From BD2-11 sp965221785 (GTDB taxonomy: Bacteria; Gemmatimonadota; Gemmatimonadetes; Longimicrobiales; Gaopeijiaceae): a DNA stretch of 64,000 nt. This document shows positions 7,536 to 16,630 of this stretch, one piece after another (position 1 is the stretch's first letter; each line of letters opens with the position of its first letter). The stretch lies in NCBI GenBank assembly GCA_965221785.1, contig CBDCSR010000003.1:186001-250000 (forward strand), given 5' to 3'. The translations under genes and the position numbers were made by a program. The notes under the pieces are model-generated. The model made no database searches and was not told the DNA's origin. It saw nothing but the letters and a program-made list of their open reading frames with translations.

Positions 7536-9967
7536 CACGATCCATCCTCCACGATTTGAATGTACTCCTCCAGCAGCCTTGCGAAGCTCGCTCGCTCCTC
7601 CGGCGTGGCGAGGGCCTCGAACTGACCGACGGCCCGCTCGACCCGTTTCAGGTTGACAAGGTAATCAAACGTCGCGTTGGTAACGCCTCTCTCACTGAGC
7701 AGCGCGGCCGTCTGCGCCTCCAAGAGATCAACAACACTGGCCAGCCCCTGAGCGTACGCCTCGGTGACCAGTTCGAGCGATCGTCGGGCGGTTGCCGCCG
7801 CCGTCTCGGTCTCGGTCACGACTGCGAGGCTGGCCCGTGCGAACTGGAGCTGCACCCGGACATTCTGCTCGATGCTTCGGGCCGCGAGTTCGCGCTGGAG
7901 TCGCACCTGGGCCAGGGTGGCGGCGGCTCGTTCGCGGCGGGCGAAACGGGAAGCTCCTTGGAAAAGTGGCAAGGTGAGGGAGAGGCCCACGTTCCAAGGG
8001 TAATCCGTCATTTCGGTCATCGGCAGAGCCGCGGGCAACGATGTGCCAGCCCCCTCCCTCAGCATATTGGTGGACATGCTGCCCTGTAGCGCCACGCTGG
8101 GAAGATAGAACGCCTGGCGCGTCGACGTGAGCAGCCGTTCCTGGGCCGCGAAAACGGCATCGAGGCTCTGAATCTCGGGAGAGAGGCGCAGGGCCGCGTC
8201 CACCAGGAAGTCGCTCAGCGCCGCGACTTGGTTGAGGTCGGCCAAGTATCCGGTAGCCAGGGTGCCTTCCAGCAGCGCTCGCCCTTCGCGGTCGGCTTCC
8301 GGCGTGAGGAACTGTTCGTCGAGCGGTCGGTTGAGCACCTGATTAAGCGCGACTTCGGCGGCGGAGCGTCTCGCGAAGGCGTCGATCCGGTCGGCCCGTC
8401 GCCTGGCCAGTTCGCTTTCGAGCCGAAGCCGCTCGCCGGGTCCGGCGGCCCCGATGCGCTCGCGCTCGCGGGCAAGCCGAAGGGACGCCAGGGTCAGGTC
8501 GAGGTTGTCCTGCTGGACCTGCTCCAGCGTTTTCGCCCGCAGGACGTTAAGGTAGGCTTCGGCGGCTTCCAGTGCCACGTCGAGCCGAAGCGATGCCCTG
8601 TCCCGCTCCCTGGACTCCTGAAACGATGTCTGCACGGACACGTTCGCATTGGCTTCCTGCGAGAAGATCAACTGCCGAAGCGCAAGTCCGCCGTCCACGC
8701 TGTGCTGCGGCCGCAGTCCGAAGGAGGCCTCCGCGACGCTCTTCGAATGGGTCGCACCCGTCACGCCAGCTTCCAGACTCGGGAGTCGGCTTGCCCGCGC
8801 CAAGCGAATCTCCTCCGCGCCCGCGCGCACTGCTTGGTCCTCCGCGGCGAGCGCTAGGTTGGCGGCCAAGGCATCGTCCATGGCGCTCTTCAGGGTCACG
8901 TTGCGCACAAGCCCATCGGGAGCCTCGAAGAGCCGTCGTGCCTCCAAGAGCGCGCCCAGTGGCGGCAGAACGCCCACCTGCCGCACCGTGCGCATGTTCA
9001 CCACCAGTGCCTCGCCGGGTTCGAGGGTCACCGGAAGCGTGGCGGGGTCGTCGCCCAGCAGGATGCGAAACGCGTTGAGGGCGATCCGCCGGGCTACAAC
9101 TGGAAGGTCCAGGGCCGCCGAGGAGGCCATGATGCCTCTGGCAACATCGTCGCCGGAATAGGAAAAGGAGGGCAGGCGACGATCTGCGAGACCCTGCGCG
9201 AGGAGCTCGAACTCGCCGGCCGCCATCCGAGCCAGCGGAGTCACGTAAACGGCGTCGACTTCAGCGGGAAGACGACCGAGGCTGCTCGCCGCCGTCTCGC
9301 CCACGGGCACCGGTTCCAGCGTGATGCCGAGGTCTGCCGCCGTCTCCACTACTTGGTCGAGAAGGTCCGCAAAGGTCGCCGCCGCCTCTTCGTCAACCAG
9401 CATGGCCGCAGTGGAGAACGTCGCGAGTTGCTGGAATCTGCGCAGGTCGCGGATGACGGGTCCGGGCGCAGGCGACGCAATGTAGGTCAGGTTGGCCACA
9501 CCGCTCGTGCCCGCGCTCTGTGGGAACCCCTGAAGGTGCGCATCGAACACCGTGGCTGCGATCACCGGCTTGGGCGCTGGCGTCCGGCGGGCGGCCATCT
9601 CCGAAGCTACCAGCCCCAATGTAACGACGATGGTCACTTCATCGTCGGCAAGAACCCGGTCGAGGGCGCGGGCGATCCCGTCCGCCGAATTGTCTGCCGT
9701 CCCGGCAAGTTCGTCCCGGAATCGCACGTCGAAGTCGTCACGCGTCAGCGCGATCAGTTCTTGGCGGACGAGGGCGCGGACCTCCTCCGCGAAGGGGGCG
9801 CCCACTCCGTCCGTGACGAAAGCGACCTGTGCGATCGGGCGACTGGTGGCCTCTTGGGCGTGGAGGACCGGCATCGTGCCTACGACAAGCCAGGGAACCA
9901 TGCCTAGCAGCAGCGCTGGCAGCGCTCGCGGGCGAGCTTGGACAGACTTCAGACGTGTTTCTTTCAT
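7535..9967 (-). CDS. ABC-type substrate-binding domain fused to TolC-family outer-membrane efflux protein
   Basis: This 810-residue protein starts at the ATG at 9967, giving a signal (LLLGMVPWLVV, cut near VLHAQ). Residues about 45-350 resemble the ABC_sub_bind/TrpX family (PIAQVAFVTDG, TIVVTLGLVASEMA, AATVFDA, VDAVYVTPLARMA, FSYSGDDV). Residues about 385-800 are a TolC/outer-membrane efflux domain with long Ala/Leu/Arg helices and the conserved internal repeat (LDVALEAAEAYLNVLRA and VRVQLQFARASLAVV). TolC proteins are normally ~450 residues, so the N-terminal domain is an addition. The TolC N-terminus faces the periplasm, so the extra domain is topologically possible as a ligand sensor or loader. 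First gene of the RND operon. Confidence 0.85.
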   Translation of the reverse strand: MKETRLKSVQARPRALPALLLGMVPWLVVGTMPVLHAQEATSRPIAQVAFVTDGVGAPFAEEVRALVRQELIALTRDDFDVRFRDELAGTADNSADGIARALDRVLADDEVTIVVTLGLVASEMAARRTPAPKPVIAATVFDAHLQGFPQSAGTSGVANLTYIASPAPGPVIRDLRRFQQLATFSTAAMLVDEEAAATFADLLDQVVETAADLGITLEPVPVGETAASSLGRLPAEVDAVYVTPLARMAAGEFELLAQGLADRRLPSFSYSGDDVARGIMASSAALDLPVVARRIALNAFRILLGDDPATLPVTLEPGEALVVNMRTVRQVGVLPPLGALLEARRLFEAPDGLVRNVTLKSAMDDALAANLALAAEDQAVRAGAEEIRLARASRLPSLEAGVTGATHSKSVAEASFGLRPQHSVDGGLALRQLIFSQEANANVSVQTSFQESRERDRASLRLDVALEAAEAYLNVLRAKTLEQVQQDNLDLTLASLRLARERERIGAAGPGERLRLESELARRRADRIDAFARRSAAEVALNQVLNRPLDEQFLTPEADREGRALLEGTLATGYLADLNQVAALSDFLVDAALRLSPEIQSLDAVFAAQERLLTSTRQAFYLPSVALQGSMSTNMLREGAGTSLPAALPMTEMTDYPWNVGLSLTLPLFQGASRFARRERAAATLAQVRLQRELAARSIEQNVRVQLQFARASLAVVTETETAAATARRSLELVTEAYAQGLASVVDLLEAQTAALLSERGVTNATFDYLVNLKRVERAVGQFEALATPEERASFARLLEEYIQIVEDGS

Positions 9968-10490
9968 CTCGCTGAGAACGACTCCTTCAAGTGGAATTCC
10001 GCATCGACTCGAACACCATGCAATAGCCTCACCGGTAGCTTGAGCGATGGGACGGCATCTGCGACTAACGACCTGAACATCAAGAATAACCGTGATCAGG
10101 GTGGTCTCGCGATTCCCAGTTGATCCACGAATCGGCGCGACCGACCAGCCGGTCGACCGATGGACCCCATGCAAGTTCGTCGGTGGAGCTAACGGGATTA
10201 CAGAACACTCAAGCAGCACTCGGAACGACTTCGGCCCTTCGGACGGGTGATGAACCACGTTGACAAGACCATTGGAGTGGCGCGCCAGGGTCGTGACGGA
10301 CTCACCGGCTTGGATCCGACTCCATGCACGGCTCGCCGCGCGGGCGCTGCGGTCGCATTCTTGTGTACGCTTCCAGATCGCCCGCGAGGCGTGTTCATGA
10401 GCGCAGAGATGGACGGCAACCAAGTGCCTCTGATCGCGCTCTACCGCCCACCGCAAAAGCCGACGAGGCTCTCGATTGAATCTACATGAC
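9968..10490. other. Divergent intergenic region, about 520 bp, upstream of RND operon and K+ channel
   Basis: No convincing gene. The TolC frame stays open through this region on the minus strand but its sequence is not protein-like and a signal peptide begins at 9967. The region must hold the RND operon promoter and probably that of the channel. A short inverted motif, CGACCG (10138-10143) and CGGTCG (10150-10155), lies about 170 bp before the operon and could be an operator, but this is weak. Confidence 0.4.
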
Positions 10491-11246
10491 ATGGTGCAGA
10501 GGTCGGACACGGTTCCAGGACGCCGGTTCGATCGATTCGTGCTCCTGCTGATCATTGCGTCCGCCATCTCGATGTCGCTGTCGACGGTTCCCGACCTCTC
10601 ACCGACATGGCAAGTAGCGCTCGCGGCGGCCAGGTACCTCATCGTCGCTCTCTTCACCATCGAGTACGGTCTGCGGATCGTCACCGCTGACAGGAGATGG
10701 AGGTACATCTTCAGCTTCTACGGCATCATCGACTTGGTGGCTCTGTCGACGTTCTACGCGAATCTCGTCTGGACCGGGATGATGGACCTCCGCGCGCTCC
10801 GCGTGCTCCACCTGCTTAGGCTGTTCCGCGCATTCGGGTCCGCCCGGTACACCACCGCGACCGCCCGGATCGGAAGCGCCTTGAGGTACGCGCGTGATGA
10901 GGCCACGGTGTTTCTGTTCGCCACATTGGTCCTGCTCTACATCGCCGCGATGGGAATACATCACTTCGAGTCGCAGGCGCAACCGGACAAGTTCCATTCG
11001 GTGTTCGACAGTCTTTGGTGGGCCGTTGTCACGCTCACGACGGTGGGCTACGGCGACGCGTATCCGATCACGGTGGGCGGAAGGATCTGGACTTTCGTCG
11101 TGCTTTTCTTGGGGTTGGGCGTCGTAGCTGTGCCCGCCGGGCTGATGGCAACTGGGCTGTCACGCGCCATCGAGGAGGAACGCGCCGAAGCCCGGCGGAT
11201 CAAGGAGGCAACCCAACGGGAACGGGAGCGCCGGGAGGAAGGATGA
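10491..11246 (+). CDS. Voltage-gated potassium channel, six-helix
   Basis: The 251-residue protein matches KvAP-like bacterial Kv channels. Helices S1-S3 occupy about residues 15-95, S4 carries spaced arginines (DLRALRVLHLLRLFRAF, about residues 99-115), and the pore loop has the potassium selectivity filter TTVGYGD (183-189), followed by S6. A charged, Arg/Glu-rich helix (RAIEEERAEARRIK) ends the protein and may assist tetramer assembly. It would conduct K+ across the inner membrane in response to potential. The ATG at 10491 is preferred; a TTG at 10476 is in frame but neither has a strong ribosome-binding site. Confidence 0.93.
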   Translation: MVQRSDTVPGRRFDRFVLLLIIASAISMSLSTVPDLSPTWQVALAAARYLIVALFTIEYGLRIVTADRRWRYIFSFYGIIDLVALSTFYANLVWTGMMDLRALRVLHLLRLFRAFGSARYTTATARIGSALRYARDEATVFLFATLVLLYIAAMGIHHFESQAQPDKFHSVFDSLWWAVVTLTTVGYGDAYPITVGGRIWTFVVLFLGLGVVAVPAGLMATGLSRAIEEERAEARRIKEATQRERERREEG

Positions 11247-11343
11247 ACGCGACGACGCACTCCGCGACCGACCGAACAGCGAGGAAGCCGCGTGGAATGG
11301 TGCGGTTTCGAGTCGGGTCGGGCTTCTTCATTGGGGTGCGATT

Positions 11344-12709
11344 TCACCGTTCCTGCGCCAAGGATCTGAGCAGTCCGGCGATCATGAACAGCAGCACGAC
11401 ACTCACGGGCAGGGCGGCGGTTATGGCGGCGGTCTGCAAGGCTTGGAGGCCGTCGGTCAACAGGAGCACGGCGGCCACCACGCCCACGCCGAGCCCCCAG
11501 ATGATGCGGAAACGCCGAGGGGGGTGAGCGTCGCCCAGGCTGAGCAAGGTGGTGATGACAAGGGTGCCGGAGTCGGAGGACGTAACGAACCACGTCGCGA
11601 GCAGGAGGGTGGCGGTGGCGGACATGGCCCAGGTGAGCCAGCCGATGTCGCTCATTCGGTCGATGGCCGCATAGAGCGCGGCTTCGTAGTTCGCATTCCG
11701 CACGAGTTCCATGATCCCGGCGGTTCCGACGCTGCCAGCGGCGTTGAGTTCCAGATGGATGGCGTTGCCGCCGAAGATTCCGAACCAGAGCAGCACCAGG
11801 CCGCTCGGTACGAACATCACGCCCAGGATGAACTCACGCAGCGTGCGCCCCCGGGAGATGCGCGCGATGAACGTGCCGACGAAGGGTGCCCAGGAAATCC
11901 ACCATCCCCAGTAGAAGATCGTCCAGTTGTTCTGCCAGGCGGCTCCCCCCGGATCGTCGGCGATCCAGAATGACATGGGTACCAGGCGCCACAGGTACTC
12001 GCCGAACGAAAACGCGACGAATCCGGCGAGCCATGTGAAGGGGCCAAGCAACAGGAAGCAACCCAGAAGAAGAAGGCTCAGGCGGATGTTCCATTCGGAC
12101 AGGACGCGGATTCCTCGGCTAACGCCGGAAACGGCCGACAGGGTCGCCGCCAGCGAGATCGCGGCGATGAGCGCGATCTGCGTGGCGACACCCGGATCCA
12201 CGCCGAGCAGCACGTCGAGTCCGGTCGCCATCTGGCTTGCCCCGAGACCTAGGGAGGTCGCGATGCCGAAGACCCCGTCGAACACGGCCAGCAGGTCCAC
12301 CAGGTCACCGATTGGCCCGTAGATCCGGTTGCCGATGAGCGGGTACAGAGGCGGAGCGGGGCGTCAGTGGCAGCTTCCTGCGAAACCCGAAGTAGGCCAG
12401 GCACAGCCCGACCACGACGTACACGGACCATCCGTGAATGCCCCAATGGAAGTAGGTAACGCGCATGGCGTGGACGGCGCGCTGTTGGTCGAGCAACACC
12501 GCGCCCGCCAGGTCGGCGCTCGGATTGTTCGGATAACCCGCGCTCTGGCTGTTGTCGAAGTAGAAGAGCGGTTCGGCGATGGAGAAGAACAGCAGTCCGA
12601 TCCCGATGCCTGCCGAGAACAGCATGGCGAGCCAGGAGGAGGTCTTGAACTCAGGCGGGGAAGCGTCAACGGCCCTTCCAGCATCTCTGCATTCCGGTTG
12701 GTCCGCCCT
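11344..12709 (-). pseudogene. Decayed BCCT (betaine/carnitine/choline) transporter
   Basis: Two consecutive minus-strand frames together match a BCCT symporter. The upstream frame (12709-12305) carries EFKTSSWLAMLFSAG and YFHWGIHGW, and the downstream frame (12300 down to 11344) carries LLAVFDGVFGIATSLGLGASQ, the Trp-rich substrate motif FYWGWWISWAPFVG, and TSSDSGTLV. They join only through a one-base insertion (or two-base loss) near 12345-12352, within the codons expected to read PRSALYPLIGNRIYGP. The upstream frame also opens directly after a TAG at 12710-12712, so the initiator and TM1-TM2 are missing. Two independent lesions indicate a dead gene. A sequencing error could explain the frameshift but not the truncation. 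Confidence 0.85.
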
Positions 12710-12758
12710 CTAAGTTAGGTGATCTCGCGACGCTGAGCCCTCACCCATCGGACATTCT

Positions 12759-14360
12759 ATGGACTTCGAGTTGATCGCCATCGCCCTTGGAGACGTTGCT
12801 TGGATCGCCCTAGCTTTCGTCCTCGGGCTGTTGTCCAGAGCCGCCGGGCTGCCCCCCATGGTCGGGTTCCTCGCAGCGGGGTTCGCCCTCAACCTGTATG
12901 GCATCTCAAGCGGGGAAGTGCTCGAAAAACTGTCGGACCTCGGCATTACCCTGCTGCTGTTTACGATCGGACTCAAGCTGAACCTTCGGACCTTGGTCCG
13001 CCCGCAGGTCTGGGCCGTCGCCGGACTGCACATGTCGATTGCGGTCGTGGGTTTCGCTGCCGCCATCCGTCTCTTGGCGTTCTTGGGAGCCCCTTTCGTC
13101 TCCGGTCTCGATCTTGCCCGGTCACTGCTGATCGCGTTCGCGTTGAGTTTCTCGAGCACGGTCTTCGTCGTTAAGGTGCTGGAGGAGAAAGGGGCGATGG
13201 CCTCGCTGGCCGGACGGATCGCAGTAGGCATCCTCATCTTCCAGGACCTGGCCGCGGTCGCCTTTCTCGCGTTCTCAGCGGGCGAATGGCCAAGCCCCTT
13301 CGCGCTTCTGCTTCTGCTTCTCGTTCCGTTTCGGCCGCTGCTGACGCTCGTCCTGGAACGGGTGGGCCATGGTGAACTCCTCGTACTCTATTCGCTACTG
13401 CTCGCCCTCGGTGGGGCAGAGCTATTCGAGCTGGTCGGGTTGAAGGGCGACCTGGGCGCACTCGTTCTCGGCGTTCTCATCGCCAGCCACCACAGGGCCG
13501 AGGAGGTGGCGAAGACCATGTTCGGATTCAAGAACCTGTTCCTGCTCGGCTTTTTCCTATCCGTAGGGCTCTCGGGTGCGCTCAGCATGGAGGCGTTTCT
13601 CGCTGGTGCGGTCATCACGCCGTTCGTACTCGTGAAGTCGGCGCTGTTTTTCGGCCTATTCGCAAGATTCAAGCTGCGGGCGCGGACATCGTTGCTCGCC
13701 TCCCTGACCCTGACCAACTACAGCGAATTCGGCCTAATCGTGGTGGCCTTCGGGGTCGCCAGCGGCTGGCTCGACGGCCATTGGCTGGTGGTTCTCGCGA
13801 CCGCCCTGTCGCTCTCCTGCGCCGTCGCTGCGGCGCTCAACGCCTCCGCCCATCGGATCCATCAACGGTACCGTGCGACTTGGAAGCGCCTCGAACGGTC
13901 TGAGCAGCTTGCCGACGATCGGGCGCTCGACATCGGAGGCGCGAGGATCGCCATCGTCGGCATGGGCCGCATCGGCACCGCAGCCTACGAGCATATGCAA
14001 CGGCTTCACGGCGGGATGATTGTCGGCGTGGACTTCGATCCCCACAAGGTGCGGCGCCACCAGTCGGCGGGACGTACGGTGCTTCGGGGCGATCCGCGCG
14101 GCGCGGATTTCTGGGATCGCGTCCAGAGCACCCGAACGCTTGATGTCGTTATGCTGGCTCTGCCCAATCGCGCCGCCAAGCTCGCTGTTCTAGACCGAAT
14201 CAGGGAAGCCGCCTTCGATGGCCATATCGCCGCCGCGGTCAGGTTTCCAGACGAGGTCGACGCGATGCGCGCGGCCGGAGCGTCGATTCTGTTCGATCTC
14301 TCGTCGGAAGCCGGATCGGGATTCGCCGAGCACGTGGCCACGAAGATTCCATCCTCTTGA
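12759..14360 (+). CDS. CPA2 cation:proton antiporter with C-terminal RCK (TrkA-N) domain
   Basis: This 533-residue protein has about 12 hydrophobic segments across residues 1-380, typical of the Kef/YbaL CPA2 family (GLPPMVGFLAAGFALN, LGITLLLFTIGLKL, FSSTVFVVKVLEEKG, ILIFQDLAAVAFL), with the buried FQDLA acidic motif. A Rossmann RCK domain starts near residue 397 (IAIVGMGRIGTAAYEHM) with an acidic nucleotide-contact residue after strand 2 (VGVDFDPHKV). It likely exchanges K+ or Na+ for protons at the inner membrane under nucleotide or thiol control. It is transcribed divergently from the broken BCCT gene; both this protein and the former transporter relate to osmotic and ion balance, as does the upstream K+ channel. 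Confidence 0.92.
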   Translation: MDFELIAIALGDVAWIALAFVLGLLSRAAGLPPMVGFLAAGFALNLYGISSGEVLEKLSDLGITLLLFTIGLKLNLRTLVRPQVWAVAGLHMSIAVVGFAAAIRLLAFLGAPFVSGLDLARSLLIAFALSFSSTVFVVKVLEEKGAMASLAGRIAVGILIFQDLAAVAFLAFSAGEWPSPFALLLLLLVPFRPLLTLVLERVGHGELLVLYSLLLALGGAELFELVGLKGDLGALVLGVLIASHHRAEEVAKTMFGFKNLFLLGFFLSVGLSGALSMEAFLAGAVITPFVLVKSALFFGLFARFKLRARTSLLASLTLTNYSEFGLIVVAFGVASGWLDGHWLVVLATALSLSCAVAAALNASAHRIHQRYRATWKRLERSEQLADDRALDIGGARIAIVGMGRIGTAAYEHMQRLHGGMIVGVDFDPHKVRRHQSAGRTVLRGDPRGADFWDRVQSTRTLDVVMLALPNRAAKLAVLDRIREAAFDGHIAAAVRFPDEVDAMRAAGASILFDLSSEAGSGFAEHVATKIPSS

Positions 14361-14540
14361 GCATGCGGGAGCGTAGAAAACGACTCCCAAGCCACGGCTT
14401 CCCGCGCGAAGATCGGCAGGCTCTCTAGGCAACGGCGCAAACCCGATCCGACCGTCGGGCCAACGTTGGCTTCAGGGCGGGTGAGCAGTGATCATCCAAC
14501 ACCGAGGTGACTGGATCACCCCAAACAACCATCTTCGGAT

Positions 14541-15782
14541 ATGAGGATAGCTATCGTGGGAACCGGAATCTCGGGTCTCGGCGCAGCTTGGCTGCTCGCC
14601 CCGAAACACGATGTGCACGTGTTCGAGCGCGAGAACCGGATCGGCGGCCACACCCACACCCGCCGGGTCGCCGGCCTCAAGGGTTCCGTCGCGGTCGATT
14701 CCGGCTTCATCGTCTACAACGAGGAGACCTACCCCCTTCTCACGAAGCTATTCGGGGTGCTTGGCGTTCGCTCTCAGCCGGTCGACATGTCGTTTTCGTT
14801 CGAGTGTGAGCGATGCCGTGTGGTTTACAGTGGGCTGGGGGTTAGGGGGATCCTCGCCGATCCGCTCAACACGGTGCGACCGGGATTCCTGCGCTTCCTG
14901 GCGCAGATCCAGCGTTTTAATGCCATCGGACGGCGCGGTGGTGAGGCATGGGAAGGCCGGCCGTTACGTGATCTCGTCGCATACGCCGGTTCGGAGGTGT
15001 TGGGGCGTCACTACGGCTACCCCTTGGCTTCGGCGCTATGGTCGACGGGGATTCCCTCGGTCACGCGGTTTCCGGCCGGAATGTTCGTAGATTTCTTCCG
15101 CCTGCATAGACTCTTCCAGCTGCGCGGACGGCTCCAGTGGCGGTCGATCCCCGGAGGAAGCAGTACCTACGTCCAAGCGATGCTGGCCCGGCTCGAAGGG
15201 CGTGTGCATACCGGATTGCCGGTCCGTTCAGTCGTTCGCCGGGTGACGACACGCCGCCTGCATTTCGCCGACGGCACCAACCAGGAGTTCGACCGGGTCA
15301 TCTTGGCCACGCACGCCGACGAGGCCCTCGCCCTCCTGCAAGAACCCTCCGACGCCGAACGGGAACTGCTCGGTGCGTGGCGGTACGAGACCAACGACAC
15401 CTGGGTCCATTCCGATTCCGAATTCCTGCCCTCGCGTCGAGCCGCGCACGCCTCTTGGAACTACCACGTCAGCGACTGTCGGAATCCCTCCCCAGTCGCC
15501 ACCATGACCTACAACCTCAACCGTCTTCAGCGCCTCGACCCCGCCACTCCCTTTCTCGTCACCTTGAACCCGTCCCGTCCCCCGAACCGCGTCCACGATC
15601 GCGTCACCTACACCCATCCGGTCTACACTGTCGAGTCGGTCGCCACCCAATCGGCCATTTCGGCGCTCAACGGCCAACGCGGCACGTACTTCTGCGGTGC
15701 GTACCTCGGCTTCGGCTTCCACGAGGACGGTTTCCGGTCTGCGGTCGAGACCGCCGAATTGCTTGGAGGAAGGCTCGAATGA
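14541..15782 (+). CDS. FAD-dependent amine-oxidase-like protein (COG2907) of fatty-acid modification operon
   Basis: The 413-residue protein opens with a dinucleotide fold, IAIVGTGISGLGAAWLL (3-19), then the flavin-oxidase motif GGHTHT and SGFIVYNEETYPLL. The C-terminal FAD-contact region reads YFCGAYLGFGFHEDG. This pattern is typical of COG2907, which is repeatedly found beside DUF1365 and CFA-synthase genes. Members of such clusters act on phospholipid acyl chains; in alphaproteobacteria related flavoproteins take part in furan fatty-acid formation. The exact reaction here is unknown, with desaturation or oxidation of a methylated acyl chain as the best guess. First gene of a six-gene operon; its TGA overlaps the next ATG by four bases. 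Confidence 0.88.
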   Translation: MRIAIVGTGISGLGAAWLLAPKHDVHVFERENRIGGHTHTRRVAGLKGSVAVDSGFIVYNEETYPLLTKLFGVLGVRSQPVDMSFSFECERCRVVYSGLGVRGILADPLNTVRPGFLRFLAQIQRFNAIGRRGGEAWEGRPLRDLVAYAGSEVLGRHYGYPLASALWSTGIPSVTRFPAGMFVDFFRLHRLFQLRGRLQWRSIPGGSSTYVQAMLARLEGRVHTGLPVRSVVRRVTTRRLHFADGTNQEFDRVILATHADEALALLQEPSDAERELLGAWRYETNDTWVHSDSEFLPSRRAAHASWNYHVSDCRNPSPVATMTYNLNRLQRLDPATPFLVTLNPSRPPNRVHDRVTYTHPVYTVESVATQSAISALNGQRGTYFCGAYLGFGFHEDGFRSAVETAELLGGRLE

Positions 15783-16630
15783 GCGGCCCGCTGCGCTCCG
15801 GCCTCTACTTGGGCACAGTCCGGCACCGGCGCCGCGCACCCCGTGAGAACTCGTTCCGGTACGGGATCTACCAGTTGCTCCTGGACCTCTCCGAACTCGC
15901 GGTACTGGATCGCAAGATCGGTTTCTTCGGCTACAATCGAGCGGGGCTCATCTCGTTTCATGACCGGGACCACATGGGGAACACCGACGAGCCCGTTCGC
16001 GACAAGCTGGGTCGCTGGCTGCGTGCTCAGGGCCGCGAACTGGGCGGCTCTCGGGTCATGCTACTCACGAACCCGCGCGTCCTGGGCTACGTCTTCAACC
16101 CGGTGTCGTACTTTTTCTGCATGAATGCCGCGGGCGGGCTGCGCTTCACGGTTGCGGAGGTATCCAACACCTTCGGCGAGGCATACTGCTACCTCCTCGA
16201 CGGTGGCGACCCTTTAGGGGGTCAGGCGGTCCGCTCGCGGCTGGACAAGCGGTTCCACGTCTCCCCGTTCATGCGGATCGAGGGGGTCCGTTACGATTGG
16301 GTCGTGACCCCGCCCGGCGACCGTCTCACCATCCACATCGACGAGTTCGAGGGTGACAAGAAGTACTTCGACGCAACGCTGAACCTGGCTCGCCGGCCCC
16401 TCACGGCCACAACCCTCGCCCGAGCGATGCTCCGCTATCCGCACCTGACGGCGCGGACGACCTTCCTGATCCACTGGCAGGCGGCAAAGCTCTGGGTCAA
16501 ACGGGTACCGTTCTTTCGCAAGCCAGAACCACCGGAAGATGTGCTCGGAGGTTGGCAGCCGGGGGGCGCCGGGGGAGGTTCGGGCAGTGGTCGCGAAGGT
16601 TGGCGACTGTATCGGAGGGGGAGTCGATGA
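15779..16630 (+). CDS. DUF1365 family protein, lipid-modification operon
   Basis: The ATG at 15779 lies in an ATGA overlap with the preceding stop and follows GGAGGA by about eight bases, so it is chosen over a much longer open frame that reads through the previous gene. The 283-residue product has the DUF1365 hallmarks LYLGTVRHRR near the start, YQLLLDLSEL, LTNPRVLGYVFNPVSYFF (about residues 97-114), VAEVSNTFGE, and KRFHVSPFM. DUF1365 is linked by constant neighbourhood to COG2907 and CFA-like genes but has no settled activity; a lipid- or ferritin-like role is speculative. Its Gly/Arg-rich tail overlaps the start of the methyltransferase gene. Confidence 0.88.
   Translation: MSGPLRSGLYLGTVRHRRRAPRENSFRYGIYQLLLDLSELAVLDRKIGFFGYNRAGLISFHDRDHMGNTDEPVRDKLGRWLRAQGRELGGSRVMLLTNPRVLGYVFNPVSYFFCMNAAGGLRFTVAEVSNTFGEAYCYLLDGGDPLGGQAVRSRLDKRFHVSPFMRIEGVRYDWVVTPPGDRLTIHIDEFEGDKKYFDATLNLARRPLTATTLARAMLRYPHLTARTTFLIHWQAAKLWVKRVPFFRKPEPPEDVLGGWQPGGAGGGSGSGREGWRLYRRGSR

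Noticed and set aside
10138..10155. Inverted motif CGACCG/CGGTCG as an operator of the RND operon
   Set aside because: Only six pairs, 170 bp from the start, and easily explained by chance; mentioned only within the intergenic entry.
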